Part shown: positions 21,802-35,208 of the stretch, piece by piece
How positions within the stretch are numbered: the stretch's first letter is position 1
How the letters are laid out: every line of letters begins with the position of its first letter
Assembly (NCBI GenBank): GCA_030844895.1
Contig: CM061223.1
Span: 7,984,676 to 8,048,675 of the forward strand
Direction of reading: 5' to 3'
Length of the DNA stretch: 64,000 nt
From: Ambrosia x helenae
Lineage: Eukaryota; Streptophyta; Magnoliopsida; Asterales; Asteraceae
Notes under the pieces: generated by a model
The model's input: only the letters and a program-made list of their open reading frames with translations
Databases searched by the model: none
What the model was told of the DNA's origin: nothing
Position numbers and translations under genes: made by a program

Positions 21802-23919
21802 ATGACTTCACCCCCAAGAGCATTCACCCCATCCGGAGCCGTCGAGGACATTACTGACGCCACCCCAGCATCTCACCCCACATCTGGCGATCAAGACAAT
21901 AACCAACAAACCCTCGTCACTCCCAGAAGCCTAGAATTCCAGGTCGCCGATCCAGCACCTCCAACCGAGGAGGAAATCGACGCCCTGAATAACGATTGGT
22001 ACGAGAGCCAGAGGCGCATTCTAGACGCTCAGCTAGAACGACGCCGCCGGACAGGGAAAGCAATCGCGGGTTCCTCTTCCAAACCACCCGCACGAACATC
22101 GATTGCCGCCCGTCACAGGGAAGGTCCAGGGCAATCCCCTGAGGACCAGGCCCGTGCAGATCGCAACCGCTTCGATGACGAAGACTATGACGAAAGTTCA
22201 TGGGAAGACGATGCCTCCAGGGACTATCGCCATAGCCCATACTATAGGCGGGAACGCCTAAACAGATACAATCATGACGCCACCACAAACCTGTCACTCC
22301 CCTACAGGCCCGCGGCCTTCGCGGACAAATATAAGTTCACCAGGCGCATCTCTCAGGCACCAATCCTACCAAGACAACGCCTACCGGCCAATGTCAAAAT
22401 CTATGACGGCCTCACCGACCCAGATGACCACCTCGGCATATTCAACCAAGCTGGGGCCGTCATCGGATGGACTTTACCCGTCTGGTGCCACATGTTCGCC
22501 CAGACACTCACCGGAGCCGCCACGGTCTGGTTTGACAACCTCCCCACATGAAGCATCGACAGCTACGACCAGCTAATCGAAAAATTTTCGCTCCATTTCA
22601 GTCAACAGCGTCGCCACAAGCGCGACAAAAGCCAAATCTCTCTCTGCAAATGCAGAGATACTGAACCCCTCGAGGACTTCATCGTACGGTTCAACAAAGA
22701 GGCTCTCCAACTGGGAACGGGAGATGAGGCAACCCGAACCTCCTTCTTATCCAACGTCAACGACGAAGGCCTACAACACACCCTCCAGGGGAAGACGGCG
22801 TCCCAGATGCCTGGGAAGAGGTCGTTCGCATCTCAAAACTATATGCGGGCAATCAAAAAACGATGCGCCAGAACCAGCGAGGGAGCTCCAGTAACAACCG
22901 CAATCGCGGAAACAACCGAGCATCCGTCTGGAACCGCATCTCAGGTTCCACCGATGAAGGACGATACTCAACCTCCGGCGACGCCCGAAACATCATCGGC
23001 AACAAGCAGAGCCGCGAACAGCGCAACAGCGGACGCCGGAATCAGGAATGGACCCCCCTCACCAAGACACCATCCCAAGTGCTGTCACAAGTCCTCTCGA
23101 CTGGAGAGGTAACTTTCAAGATCCCAAAACCCATGGGAGCAAAAAGAAAAAATGTCGACACCACCAGATTTTGTGACTTCCACAAAGACGTGGGTCATGA
23201 CACTGACAATTGCTATAGCCTCAAAATGGAGATTGAGGCGGCCCTACGCTCTGGGAAGCTTTCCAACTTGGTCAAAAACTTCCGCGCTGGCGGTCGCAGG
23301 CAAGATGAGCCTGACAAAGCCATCAAAGACATCAGAACACACTACATCCACGGCGCGCAAAACAGACAGTGCAACATGACGCGCAGCACCAAACGGAAAA
23401 CCAACTTCCCAAACATAGCAACCACATCACAAGCCGCAAACTGGCGAGAGGCCCAAGTCCTCCTCCCTATAATACCAGGGGGCGCACAGTCGACGACCCC
23501 ACTCACTATCACAGCACTGTTCGGACATTACCGAACTTACAAAATGATGTGCGACGGCGGCAGCAGCTTCGACATCATGTACCAACAGTGCTTTGACCAA
23601 CTTGACGAGGAAGACAAGGCACGCCTGCAACCAGACACACCCATCGCCGGCTTCTTCAACGAGGTAATACACCCCATTGGCAAGTTTGACTTTACCGTCA
23701 CACTTGATGACGGCACACATAGCCGCTCAGAAGTCTGCACCTTCCACGTCATCCCAGCCATCTCCTCGTATGACATACTACTAGGCAGACAAGGCTTGGC
23801 AAACTTCAATTCCACCGCATCCACCCCCCACCAAACCATGGGTTTCCCAACACCCACGGAGGTCGCATACATCCGAGGTAACCAAGAATGTCTCATGACA
23901 ATTGACCCGGTAGACAACT
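21802..23919 (+). pseudogene. gag-protease region of the Tat gypsy element
   Basis: The start chosen is ATG 21802, after an A-run; the upstream in-frame ATG at 21598 lies inside the LTR. Gag runs through an Arg/Glu/Asp-rich segment and a capsid-like block with YDGLTDPDDHL and FAQTLTGAATVWFDNLP. A TGA at 22549-22551 stands where family members have Trp. The frame continues to about 22790, then shifts into the frame open from about 22800 to 23924, which holds a Cys/His knuckle (CDFHKDVGHDTDNC) and a retropepsin-like segment (MMCDGGSSFDIMY; then SYDILLGRQGL). The normal protease core has D-S/T-G; here it is DGGSS. The frame is open up to the nested insertion at 23920 and, after one target-duplication copy is discounted, resumes at 42093. 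Confidence 0.88.
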
Positions 23920-26166
23920 TGTAACACCCCAACCGATGGCGGAAACATCGGGATGTCACGTATTGATGATTGTTTCAGTAGCACATGGTGTATATTGAAA
24001 TTTTAAATAATTTATTGATAACATAAATATCCAAATGAAACGATGTCTAAAAATCCCAAAATACCTAACATCAAATAAAGCAAATAACTTCAAATAACTT
24101 CATAGAATCCATCATGCATACTCTAAGCCTCAGCTTCATTGTTACCTGAAACATGTTAATTTTGAAAATATTTTTGGGTCAAAGTTGGTGAGAATTACAT
24201 AGGTTTTGATAATTGAATAAAACTTGTACAATTCAAGTGTCATGGCAAATCTAGTCCATATGTGAAAACATACTATCAGGTAAATCGAGTGCATAATCAA
24301 ACCTTGTGACTAGAATATTGTGGTCCATCCCATACGCTCATGGTTCACTTGATTATGTTATGAATTCGATAACAATCACCCACGCTACCTATGTAGGAGG
24401 TACACGTATCCGGGTGGGATTGTCAGTCCAATAGATCTATCATTGTATATCGTCGGCTGATCAATGTTAATGATTATGCTAGAATATTGTGCTTACCCTA
24501 GTCATGTTTAAGACATAATGCAACATAGAATAACACATAGACACTTTATGATTGAATTGTAGACAGAATGTTGTAACATGTTTCACCCCAAAATAGTGAA
24601 ATAGAAAAGGGGCTATGTAAAACTCACCTTGATTGTGATGATGGTCTTACAAGAATTCAAAGAATTAGTCTTGCACCTAAGTGAATTATAAATGATGCTT
24701 TAGTGGATATTATTGTTATTTTATAGTTATAGTGTTTATTGAAAATATATGACTTTTAATAAAATATCTTAAGTTAGAAGCCACGATTCTTGATTAAAGT
24801 ATATTTTATATAAAACTAGTAATTAAATAAAGTTGATGTATGCATATTAGATAGAATAAAAATGATAGTAGATTATTAATAATTTATAATATTAATAATA
24901 CATTTTCATCATATATTATAAAACACAAACAAGTTTCAATCGTAGTAGAGAAAACGTGCAGAGACAATATTATGAAAATATGAAGTTCTTTTTGTTGCAT
25001 ATTATGACTCTAGTTTAAGGATATATAAAGTTTATTAATAAACAAGGTATATAATGATATTTTAATGAACATGCTAGCTATATTGATTACATGGAAAAAA
25101 AAGGGAACCGATATTTAAAGAAACTACCGAACGCCGGTCACCTTCTACGGCTATCCGGTGACCGGAAAAATAAATAAGGATGAGTTTTTTTTTTTGTTCG
25201 GCTCGGTTGACTTAGCCAACGTATCCATGAACTATAAGTCGTACATAAGCATAAACCTTACCTCATATGTATATACAGACTTGTAGAAAAGAAAACGAAG
25301 CAGTCGATTTGTGGTGATCGGTAAAATACGGAATAATGGTGTCTGTGATGTCGATGCGTCATCACGGTGTCCACAAGCGTCCCCTGATTAGGAGACCCAC
25401 CAAGGTAACGTTTCTTTGGGTTATTAGGTGACGTTCTTAGTAGCTTCGAACTTAACGGATAAGTCGCCAGAAAATACGAACAAACTTAACAGTGAGTGAC
25501 GTCAAAAAGACATTAGAGTGTTTCAGTGCCCATGTCGGACTTGCTAGTTCGTGTATACAAAAGGTCGAGAGGAGTTAACGACTAAGTGGCTTAAATATAG
25601 ATATATCCGAGAGGGAATAGATGTGTTTGGTGTACCGATCAATGTCGTGATTACAGTTCGCATTTAAGCTCAAGACACGCCATTAATAGCTGATAACAAC
25701 TCTTACGAGATTAATGGCTAAAATTTCGGATATGATTAGGAAGGCTCGTAAAAACAAATATAACTATTGAAGGTTTACTATAAATAAATTAATATCACAA
25801 TAGGAATCAATACTCATCAATAATATAGCAAATTGAATTGGTTAGTTGATATGTACGAGTAACTTTCTATTCTAATTCTTTTTTTTTTTAAATACAACAC
25901 TTAAAAATTGTTAATTTGACATTAATCATACATTGTCGATATGAATTTTCAGTATCTATTGAAATTGAAATTTGAAATTAAAAAACATATGTTTAAATTT
26001 AAAATAAACAAACCTACAAATTAGATTTTAGAAAATTTGGTTAATACTATATTACCACAAACATTATGTTACATAATGGTTTATACTATTTACAAATTTT
26101 GGATTATTGTTACTTTAAGTCCCTAAAGTTTTAACTAAATTTTAAAAAAAAATCACGAATGTGACA
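23920..26166 (-). repeat. LTR1 of the array
   Basis: 2,247 bp. Plus-strand start TGTAACACC, end GTGACA. It shares GGATAAG (about 25458) with LTR4, but AAAGTTGG (about 24181) with LTR2. It is the 3' LTR of the array in minus orientation. Confidence 0.92.
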
Positions 26167-27725
26167 GTCTCCCCTACTTTTGAAAACTTCGTCCCGGAGT
26201 TATTAATACATAGGGTTGAGGGTTGTTGGGTAAATATTAGGGCAAATTGTGGCATGGCATGAACTATCTTGAATGATCTTGGATAAGAGGAATGGTATAT
26301 ATGAGTTTTAAGGATTAGATTAGGTTGGTCTGAAATAGCAAGGAAAATAAGAATCTAGTAAAACACTAAACTTAAGTTTTAGGATCCTTAAAAAATGCAT
26401 GAGTTGATTGACTATAGAAAGACTAAATGAACTACTAGGTAACTAGAGTTTATAATTGGTTATCTACCGAAAACCTGGATAGAATTTCACACTACCTTAA
26501 CGTACCTGTAAATTCATGATTACGTTCCGGACCGCAATCACCAATTTACCTTACATTAGGGTTTTGTGTCCTTCTATGACTCTAAACACACATGTAGGTA
26601 ATGCAGAATAACCTTGTGATTGAATCTTTGTATCAAATTACATGTATGATGTATCCAAAAATTAAGTCCAACTGTTGAGCAGGAAAAAGACCTCTACCAG
26701 TCAGTGAGTAGGAACCTCTACCAATTGTTGAGCAGGTGCGATAGCCTCTACCAGTCGTTGAGCAGGTTATTAGAACCTCTACCGACTGTTGAGCAGGCAT
26801 GATGACCTCTACCAATCGTTGAGCAGGTTATTAGGTACTCTACTAACTGTTGAGCAAGTACTTCATCCTCTACTAGTTGTTTGATTAAGTGTAACAATTG
26901 TTTTTGATTTAACACATAAGTTACAAGTTGATAATATATAATGTAAGTAAGTTTGTAAATGCATCAAATATCAAGTATAGCATGCGAGTTGTAATAAGGT
27001 TGTCCTAGACAAGATTAGTGACTCTAGGTGTGTTTATAGCAAATAGTTTATATTCCATGTTTTCAAGTATCATGAATAATCAAATGTTCAAGTAGATAAT
27101 CAAATCCCCATGTATAACTAAGAATCAAGTTTGATGCAATGAACAATCAAGTTTTCAATAGTCTGGTCATCCCGAAACATCAAGGTAATATATTAAAGAA
27201 GTAAAATGTGTAACATGTTGTAAAGGGAGAAATATGATTTGGGTTAGATGTTGAAAATAATTAAACGTACGGGTAATATTATAGGTTTGTAAAACGATTT
27301 ATAATTGTGAAATTTATAAATGATTCATGAAATTTAGACTAACGAGAGAATAATATAAAATAGATTTCAGTTACAAAATTTTGATATTCAAAACTTTGAA
27401 TTTAAATAAAAGTAAGGGGTATAAATGAAATGAAAACACAATAATTTAACCATTGACGAAAACGTTAACTTATCAAAACATATCAGACCTAAGTCTAAGG
27501 AATTTGCCCTAATAAACTAGAAGTGCGTTAGGATTGTAGCAAGTAAGTGAAAGAGAGTAGGCAAGACCAAGTTAAGCCAAGAATAAAAATAAGGATAAGG
27601 ATAGAGATAAGGATAAGGTAGAGCTGCAAGTAATTAAAGCAAGTACTGGTTAATGTCCTAAAGTTATAGACTAGATTATTTTTCTAATAACCTAATTCCC
27701 TATAACCAAGGCTCTGATACCAATC
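26167..27725 (-). repeat. Internal region 1 of the array (short form)
   Basis: 1,559 bp. It holds a block of about 30-bp repeats (CTCTACC..GTTGAGCAGG) at 26670-26870 and the primer-binding site (GCTCTGATACCA on plus, 27711-27722). It lacks an 802-bp segment found in internal regions 2 and 3; the joint at about 27172 reads TCATCCCGAAAC and suggests deletion at a CC microhomology. No protein is encoded. Confidence 0.9.
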
Positions 27726-28182
27726 TGTAACACCCCAACCGATGGCGGAAACATCGGGATGTCACGTATTGATGATTGTTTCTGTGACACCCGCATGTTT
27801 GGGTCAACATTTTATAAACACATAAGTCTACCTTAGCGAAAAACGTTTATTAAACATACTTGACGGGGTCAGTAGAGTCGGAACACAGTCCATATTGTCC
27901 AGTCCAGGGTCCAATGATTCGGGAGATCATTGGGTTAGTCACACACACACACACACACACGATACGAGTCCCGTTGTTGGTGGATTACATAAACTAATTA
28001 AGTGTATGTGTAGACTAATTGTTGTATGGTGGATTATATGCTTAGATGTGTTTAAATGATGTATAGATAATCATCCATGCTTAAATATGTTAAACATAGA
28101 CTAAGGTTGCATGCTCGTATGCTAGGGTGCGTTAAAATGCGTTAAACACGACAAATTGGAAAACTAGAAAAACTTGAGTCCT

Positions 28183-28353
28183 GGTTCGACCAATCGAATG
28201 GGCGAACCTGGACAATACTCCTCGTTCGACCCTTGTAAAAGGGGCGAACCTGGGATATGGAATTTAAAGAATTTCATTCGACCAAGTCAGGGTACGTTCG
28301 ACCCTGTGAAAGGGTCGAAGGAGGGTACATTCGCCCAGGTAAAAGGGGCGAAT
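28183..28353 (+). promoter_or_regulatory. Four hairpin-like inverted repeats just upstream of the solo-LTR TATA box
   Basis: Arms GGTTCGACC/GGGCGAACC (28183-28208, one mismatch), GTTCGACCC/GGGGCGAAC (28224-28249, one mismatch), TTCGACCC/GGGTCGAA (28297-28319, perfect) and ATTCGCCC/GGGCGAAT (28329-28353, perfect). The last two keep pairing although one arm base differs between them. Confidence 0.7.
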
Positions 28354-29144
28354 GTGGACATAGTATAAATACCACACTTTGTCATTTTTCACCATTTCAC
28401 AAACCCTAAACGCCTCAAAACACTCTCTAGCAACTTTAAACATTGGGGAAGGAGTTTTTGCCCTTGTTTTCTATAATCTAACCTACAAACATCTTCTACA
28501 CAAAGATCTAAGGTGTGTTCTTCATTCTAAATCATTTTTAAAGCATTTCAATTCGTTTCATTAAACCCCAAGAGTCCAGATCTGATTCAAACATGTTTTC
28601 ATGAATAAAAACCTTCCTAATATCTTTCTAAACAAAACCTATTCATAAACAATGAGTTTTCATACAAAATAACATGTGTTAATGGTGTTTTATGTGATGT
28701 TATGCATTGTTTGATGATTGATTGCTGTATAGATGTTATGACAATGATCTAAGACTGTTATTGATGATGATTTATGATTGAGATAGGTTACAATTGATTA
28801 TTGATGATGTTATGTTCATTTTGGGGATTTTGGGTTAGATCTAGGGCTTGTTCATGATGATAGTGATAAGGATATGATTGGGGGGTTTATTGTTCATGAT
28901 AATCTGAGTATATTAAGTTGATTGATTTCATAAAGTTTCCTAATTGGGTAAAGATTGCATGCGTTTGATGTGACATCTCCATAATTTGCTATTTCGGGTA
29001 ACTTGTAAAACGGACGGATTTCGGGATAAAATTGGTAGGGTTATGTAGGAATATGTTAATGATAGTTGACTGCTGTGATTGGTAATGTTTCGTGATGTTT
29101 TCGGACCGTTTAGATGCGTTTTGGTGCGTTTTATAAAATGCTGA

Positions 29145-29405
29145 TGAAAACGGGCGAACGTGGAATAAAATTGGTTCGAATGGGCGAACGTGGAATAAAA
29201 TATGAGCGAACGTGGGAAAAACGGGCGAACGTGGAAAAACGGGCGAACGTGGGAAAAACGGGCGAACGTGGGAAAAACGGGCGAACGTGAGAAAAAAACG
29301 GGCGAACGTGGGAAAAACGGGCGAACGTGGCTCAAACGGGCGAACGTGGAACAAAATGTGGGAAAAACGGGCGAACGTGGCTCAAACGGGCGAACGTGGA
29401 AATGG
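29145..29405. repeat. Minisatellite with ACGGGCGAACGTGG unit
   Basis: About twelve tandem copies of a 19-21-bp unit, GGGCGAACGTGG plus an A-rich linker, with occasional longer spacers. The core word resembles the hairpin arm words upstream at 28183-28353. Confidence 0.9.
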
Positions 29406-29834
29406 GAAAAACCACATTCGACCATCTGATGTCCGGAATGAGATTTTTGATGCAAACTAAGTGTTTTATGCTTGAAACTTATGTGTTAAACTTATGTGCA
29501 TGACTAATTGATGTAATGGGTCACCAACGGGATGTCGGGTCGGTCTGGGATGTCCGGTTAACGTTTAAACACACTTTTTAACACACGTAGTCAAGATCTG
29601 GACAACCGGGGACTAGTTAGCCTTCTGGTTAATAGTCATCACACTTATGTAAACTCATTGATAGGTTGTCATTAGTTGGGATTATCATACACGTGTTGGA
29701 ATTCTAGTTATCAGAAGACGCACTCTAAGGTGAGTTTCACGGCCCCTCTTTTATACTCTTTTCTCTCGGGGGAGAAGCATGCCACACGTTTTAGCAATGC
29801 AACGTTTATGATTCGAAAACGCAACTCTTATGAA

Positions 29835-30065
29835 ACTTACCACTTTTGGAAACATAACGCTTTTGAAACGCAACGCTTTTGAAACACGACGCTTTTGAAA
29901 CACAACACTTTTGAAACGCAACGCTTTTAGAAACATGACGCCTTTTGGGAATGTGACTCTTTTGAGAAACGTGACACGTTTGGCACTTGGCATATTTAAA
30001 CATTGGCACTTGACACTTTTAAACATTGATGTTTGGCATTTGACACTTGACGCTTGGCACTTATT
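29835..30065. repeat. Degenerate minisatellite, CTTTTGAAACRCAACG unit
   Basis: Units of about 16-18 bp (TTTTGAAACGCAACGC) repeat from 29835 to 29960, then drift into CACTTGGCA/CACTTGACA repeats to about 30065. No coding role. Confidence 0.8.
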
Positions 30066-32847
30066 TACTATACGACGAAACCTAAGTCCCTATTGAAACC
30101 ATGAATGTGCGGGGCACAACGGGGGAAATGTGGATAGATCTATCGGGTGTGACGAACCCCACCTGACGGCTGGGAGCCGGGCGGGTGCATATTGTCTCTA
30201 CTTGACACTTGACACTTGACACATGGGCAGCAACTTGAGCAACGTTTGTCAGGAATGGTTTTAGCAACATAGTCGTAGTAGTAAGGGAACGTTTGTTATT
30301 TACTTGGAACTTTTGCACACTTGGAACTTTACGAGGAATTGCTTTACACATGAAAACGTTTACGAACTTAAAACCTGTGAACTCACCAGCATTATATGTT
30401 GACGTCTTTTTGGCATGTTTTCTCAAGTCGCTAAGGTAGCAGCATTGAGTATAGGCGCACGGAGTCTCACGACGTCTAGGGATCATATGCATATTTTGTT
30501 AAACCTTTTAGACTTTGAGTTTTACTTTTAAGTTGTAATAATACATTTTGCTTCCGATGTGTTAGAACGGTTTTGAAACTCAATGGTAGTTTACGTTGTT
30601 TTCTTATCATATAGATGTCGTTTATTGTGACCGTTGACTTGGATCCTGGTGTGTCACGCGCCTCGCGGTAAAACCCCGCATGTGGAAATTTAAGGGTGTG
30701 ACAGTTTCAGTAGCACATGGTGTATATTGATATTTTAAATAATTTATTGATAACATAAATATCCAAATGAAACGATGTCTAAAAATCCCAAAATACATAA
30801 CATCAAATAAAGCAAATAACTTCAAATAACTTCATAGAATCCATCATGCATACTCTAAGCCTCAGCTTCATTGTTACCTGAAACATGTTAATTTTAAAAA
30901 TATTTTTGGGTCAAAGTTGGTGAGAATTACATAGGTTTTGATAATTGAATAAAACTTGTACAATTCAAGTGTCATGGCAAATCTAGTCCATATGTGAAAA
31001 CATACTATCAGGTAAATCGAGTGCATAATCAAACCTTGTGACTAGAATATTGTGGTCCATCCCATACGCTCATGGTTCACTCGGTTATGTTATGAATTCG
31101 ATAACAATCACCCACGCTACCTATGTAGGAGGTACACGTATCCGGGTGGGATTGTCAGTCCAATAGATCTATCATTGTATATCGTCGGCTGATCAATGTT
31201 AATGATTATGCTAGAATATTGTGCTTACCCTAGTCATGTTTAAGACATAATGCAACATAAAATAACACATAGACACTTTATGATTGAATTGTAGATAGAA
31301 TGTTGTAACATGTTTCACCCCAAAATAGTGAAATAGAAAAGGAGCTATGTAAAACTAACCTTGATTGTGATGATGGTCTTACAAGAATTCAAAGAATTAG
31401 TCTTGCACCTAAGTAAATTATAAATGATGCTTTAGTGGCTATTATTGTTATTTTATAGTTATAGTATTTATTGAAAATATATGACTTTTAATAAAATATC
31501 TTAAGTTAGAAGCCACGATTCTTGATTAAAGTATATTTTATATAAAACTAGTAATTAAATAAAGTTGATGTATGCATATTAGATAGAATAAAAATGATAG
31601 TAGATTATTAATAATTTATAATATTAATAATACATTTTCATCATATATTATAAAACACAAACAAGTTTCAATCGTAGTAGAGAAAACGTGCATAGACAAT
31701 ATTATGAAAATATGAAGTTCTTTTTGTTGCATATTATGACTCTAGTTTAAGGATATATAAAGTTTATTAATAAACAAGGTATATAATGATATTTTAATGA
31801 ACATGCCGGCTATATTGATTACATGGAAAAAAAAGGGAACCGATATTTAAAGAAACTACCGAACGCCGGTCACCTTCTACGGCTATCCGGTGACCGAAAA
31901 AATAAATAAGGATGAGTTTTTTTTTGTTTGGCTCGGTTGACTTAGCCAACGTATCCATGAACTATAAGTCGTACATAAGCATAAACCTTACCTCATATGT
32001 ATATACAGACTTGTAGAAAAGAAAACGAAGCAGTCGATTTGTGGTGATCGGTAAAATACGGAATAATGGTGTCTGTGATGTCGATGCGTCATCACGGTGT
32101 CCACAAGCGTCCCCTGATTAGGAGACCCACCAAGGTAACGTTTCTTTGGGTTATTAGGTGACGTTCTTAGTAGCTTCGAACTTAACGGGGTTTGTCGCCA
32201 GAAAATACGAACAAACTTAACAGTGAGTGACGTCAAAAAGACATTAGAGTGTTTCAGTGCCCATGTCGGACTTGCTAGTTCGTGTATACAAAAGGTCGAG
32301 AGGAGTTAACGACTAAGTGGCTTAAATATAGATAGATCCGAGAGGGAATAGATGTGTTTGGTGTACCGATCAATGTCGTGATTACAGTTCGCATTTAAGC
32401 TCAAGACACGTCAAAGACACGCCATTAATAGCTGATAACAACTCTTACGAGATTAATGGCTAAAATTTCGGATATGATTAGGAAGGCTCGTAAAAACAAA
32501 TATAACTATTGATGGTTTACTATAAATTAATATCACAATAGGAATCAATACTCATCAATAATATTGCAAATTGAATTGGTTAGTTGATATGTACGAGTAA
32601 CTTTCTATTTTAATTCTTTTTTTTTAAATACAACACTTAAGAATTGTTAATTTGACATTAATCATACATTGTCGATATGAATTTTCAGTATCTATTGAAA
32701 TTGAAATTTTTAGAAAATTTGGTTAATACTATATTACCACAAACATTATGTTACATAATGGTTTATACTATTTACAAATTTTGGATTATTGTTACTTTAA
32801 GTCCCTAAAGTTTTAACTAAATTTTAAAAAAAATCACGAATGTGACA

Positions 32848-35208
32848 GTCTCCCCTACTTTTGAAAACTTCGTCCCGGAGTTATTAATACATAGGGTTGA
32901 GGGTTGTTGGGTAAATATTAGGGCAAATTGTGGCATGGCATGAACTATCTTGAATGATCTTGGATAAGAGGAATGGCAAATATGAGTTTTAAGGATTAGA
33001 TTAGGTTGGTCTAAAATAGCAAGGAAAATAAGAATCTAGTAAAACACTAAACTTAAGTTTTAGGATCCTAAAAAAATGCATGAGTTGATTGACTATAGAA
33101 AGACTAAATGAACTACCAGGTAACTAGAGTTTATAATTGGTTATCTACCGAAAACCTGGATAGAATTTCACACTACCTTAACGTACCTGTAAATTCATGG
33201 TTACGTTCCAGACCGCAATCACCAATTTACCTTACATTAGGGTTTTGTGTCCTTCTATAACTCTAAACACACATGTAGGTAATGCAGAATAACCTTGTGA
33301 TTGAATCTTTGTATCAAATTACATGTATGATGTATCCAAAAATTGAGTCCAACTGTTGAGCAGGAAAAAGACCTCTACCAGTCAGTGAGTAGGAACCTCT
33401 ACCAATTGTTGAGCAGGTGCGATAGCCTCTACCAGTCGTTGAGCAGGTTATTAGGACCTCTACCGACTGTTGAGCAGGCATGATGACCTCTACCAATCGT
33501 TGAGCAGGTTATTAGGTACTCTACTAACTGTTGAGCAAGTACTTCATCCTCTACTAGTTGTTTGATTAAGTGTAACAATTGTTTTTGATTTAACACATAA
33601 GTTGCAAGTTGATAATATATAATGTAAGTAAGTTTGTAAATGCATCAAATATCAAGTATAGCATGCGAGTTGTAATAAGGTTGTCCTAGACAAGATTAGT
33701 GACTCTAGGTGTGTTTATAGCAAATAGTTTATATTCCATGTTTTCAAGTATCATGAATAATCAAATGTTCAAGTAGATAATCAAATCCCCATGTATAACT
33801 AAGAATCAAGTTTGATGCAATGAACAATCAAGTTTTCAATAGTCTGGTCATCCTGGGGATCAAGTTCATGTTCGAGGAGGTGAAGAATATGAATTTGGTT
33901 TTTGAGAGGATGATGAAAACTCGAAGTAAAACCAAGGTTGTGAAAAATGGTGAATGTGAAGATGGTTAATAAAGAGTTTATTTTATAGGTTTTTCACAGA
34001 GACACAAGTAGTAAGGAGATTATGTAGCAGCGTGAATTGTGGGATTTGAATCAAGGGTTAAAATCAAGCGTATTGAGAAGACATGATTGTGGTAAGTGCC
34101 AAAATTTGTAAAAGTTCGAACAAGTTGAAAATATGTAGGGGTTAGTCGAGAATTTAGAGACTAAATATTGATCTTGTCGGTGGCAAGATTTTATTTTCAA
34201 AATTGGGTTAGGATAGATAGTACAAACTAAATGGATTTAGATCTGAATGTCGGAGATTGTAAACACGATGTCGGGTTTCAAAAATCAAGAATTTATTTAG
34301 GTGTTTTGTATAATAGACTTTGATTAATCCATAGAAAATTTCATCGAAAATCATTCGTTGCGCTAATAAATTGTTACATAAACATTTGAAATTTAGAAGA
34401 TAGGCGTGTGGAAATAAAAGGCTCTTTGATAAAATATTTATTTGCTATAGTTTGTGAAATCCCCAGGTGATGAAAGTTTGACAAAATTTAGTACTCTTTA
34501 GTGTTGGTGCTAGAGTATCTCCTATACACAGGTTATAAGATTATAGTTTGGACCAAGATTTTAAAATCTTAAATATGATAAACTTTTATGGTTGAAGGTA
34601 CCTTTAAAAAAATATAAATAAAAATCTTGGGGGAGGTTGAAAAAAGGATTGGCCCGAAACATCAAAGGTAATATATTAAAGAAGTAAAATGTGTAACATG
34701 TTGTAAAGGGAGAAATATGATTTGGATTAGATGTTGAAAATAATTAAACGTACGGGTAATATTATAGGTTTGTAAAACGATTTATAATTGTGAAATTTAT
34801 AAATGATTCATGAAATTTAGACTAACAAGAGAATAATATAAAATAGATTTCAGTTACAAAATTTTGATATTCAAAACTTTGAATTTAAATAAAAGTAAGG
34901 GGTATAAATGAAATGAAAACACAATAATTTAACCATTGACGAAAACGTTAACTTATCAAAACAGATCAGACCTAAGTCTAAGGAATTTGCCCTAATAAAC
35001 TAGAAGTGCGTTAGGATTGTAGCAAGTAAGTGAAAGAGAGTAGGCAAGACCAAGTTAAGCCAAGAATAAAGATAAGGATAAGGATAGAGATAAGGATAAG
35101 GTAGAGCTGCAAGTAATTAAAGCAAGTACTGGTTAATGTCCTAAAGTTATAGACTAGATTATTTTTCTAATAACCTAATTCCCTATAACCAAGGCTCTGA
35201 TACCAATC
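32848..35208 (-). repeat. Internal region 2 of the array (long form)
   Basis: 2,361 bp, the same length as internal region 3. It includes the 802-bp segment (about 33855-34657) missing from region 1. The primer-binding site is on the minus strand at 35194-35205. No coding capacity is seen. Confidence 0.92.

Larger units (their letters stand above)
27783..30703 (+). mobile_element. Solo LTR (2.9 kb) nested in LTR2, TSD GTTTC
   Basis: The insertion is bounded by GTTTC (27778-27782 and 30704-30708), begins TGTGACACCC and ends GGGTGTGACA. TG...CA ends with a 5-bp duplication and no internal coding region indicate a solo LTR. A plus-strand TATAAATA at 28364 about 600 bp in suggests plus orientation, with a transcript starting near 28395. 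A (CA)n run lies at 27942-27960, hairpin words at 28183-28353 and two minisatellites downstream. Short ORFs across it are by-products of the repeats. Confidence 0.85.
27726..32847 (-). repeat. LTR2 of the array, split by a solo LTR
   Basis: The LTR is interrupted at 27783 by a 2,921-bp insertion. Without it and one TSD copy it is about 2.2 kb. A private deletion of about 55 bp near 32709 removes a stretch present in the other three LTRs. It shares GGGTTTG (about 32188) with LTR3. Confidence 0.9.

Noticed and set aside
26633..26815. 60-residue minus-strand ORF, recurring at 33314 and 37934
   Set aside because: It is a translation of the GTTGAGCAGG repeat block in the internal regions, low complexity and not a gene.
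28940..29460. Overlapping ORFs of 75-171 residues on both strands
   Set aside because: They are products of the GGGCGAACGTGG minisatellite, open in several frames because the unit lacks stops.
31988..32236. 82-residue minus-strand ORF repeated at 36549-36797
   Set aside because: It lies inside LTR2 and LTR3 and recurs only because the LTRs are copies. LTR1 and LTR4 break it, and it has no protein-like features.
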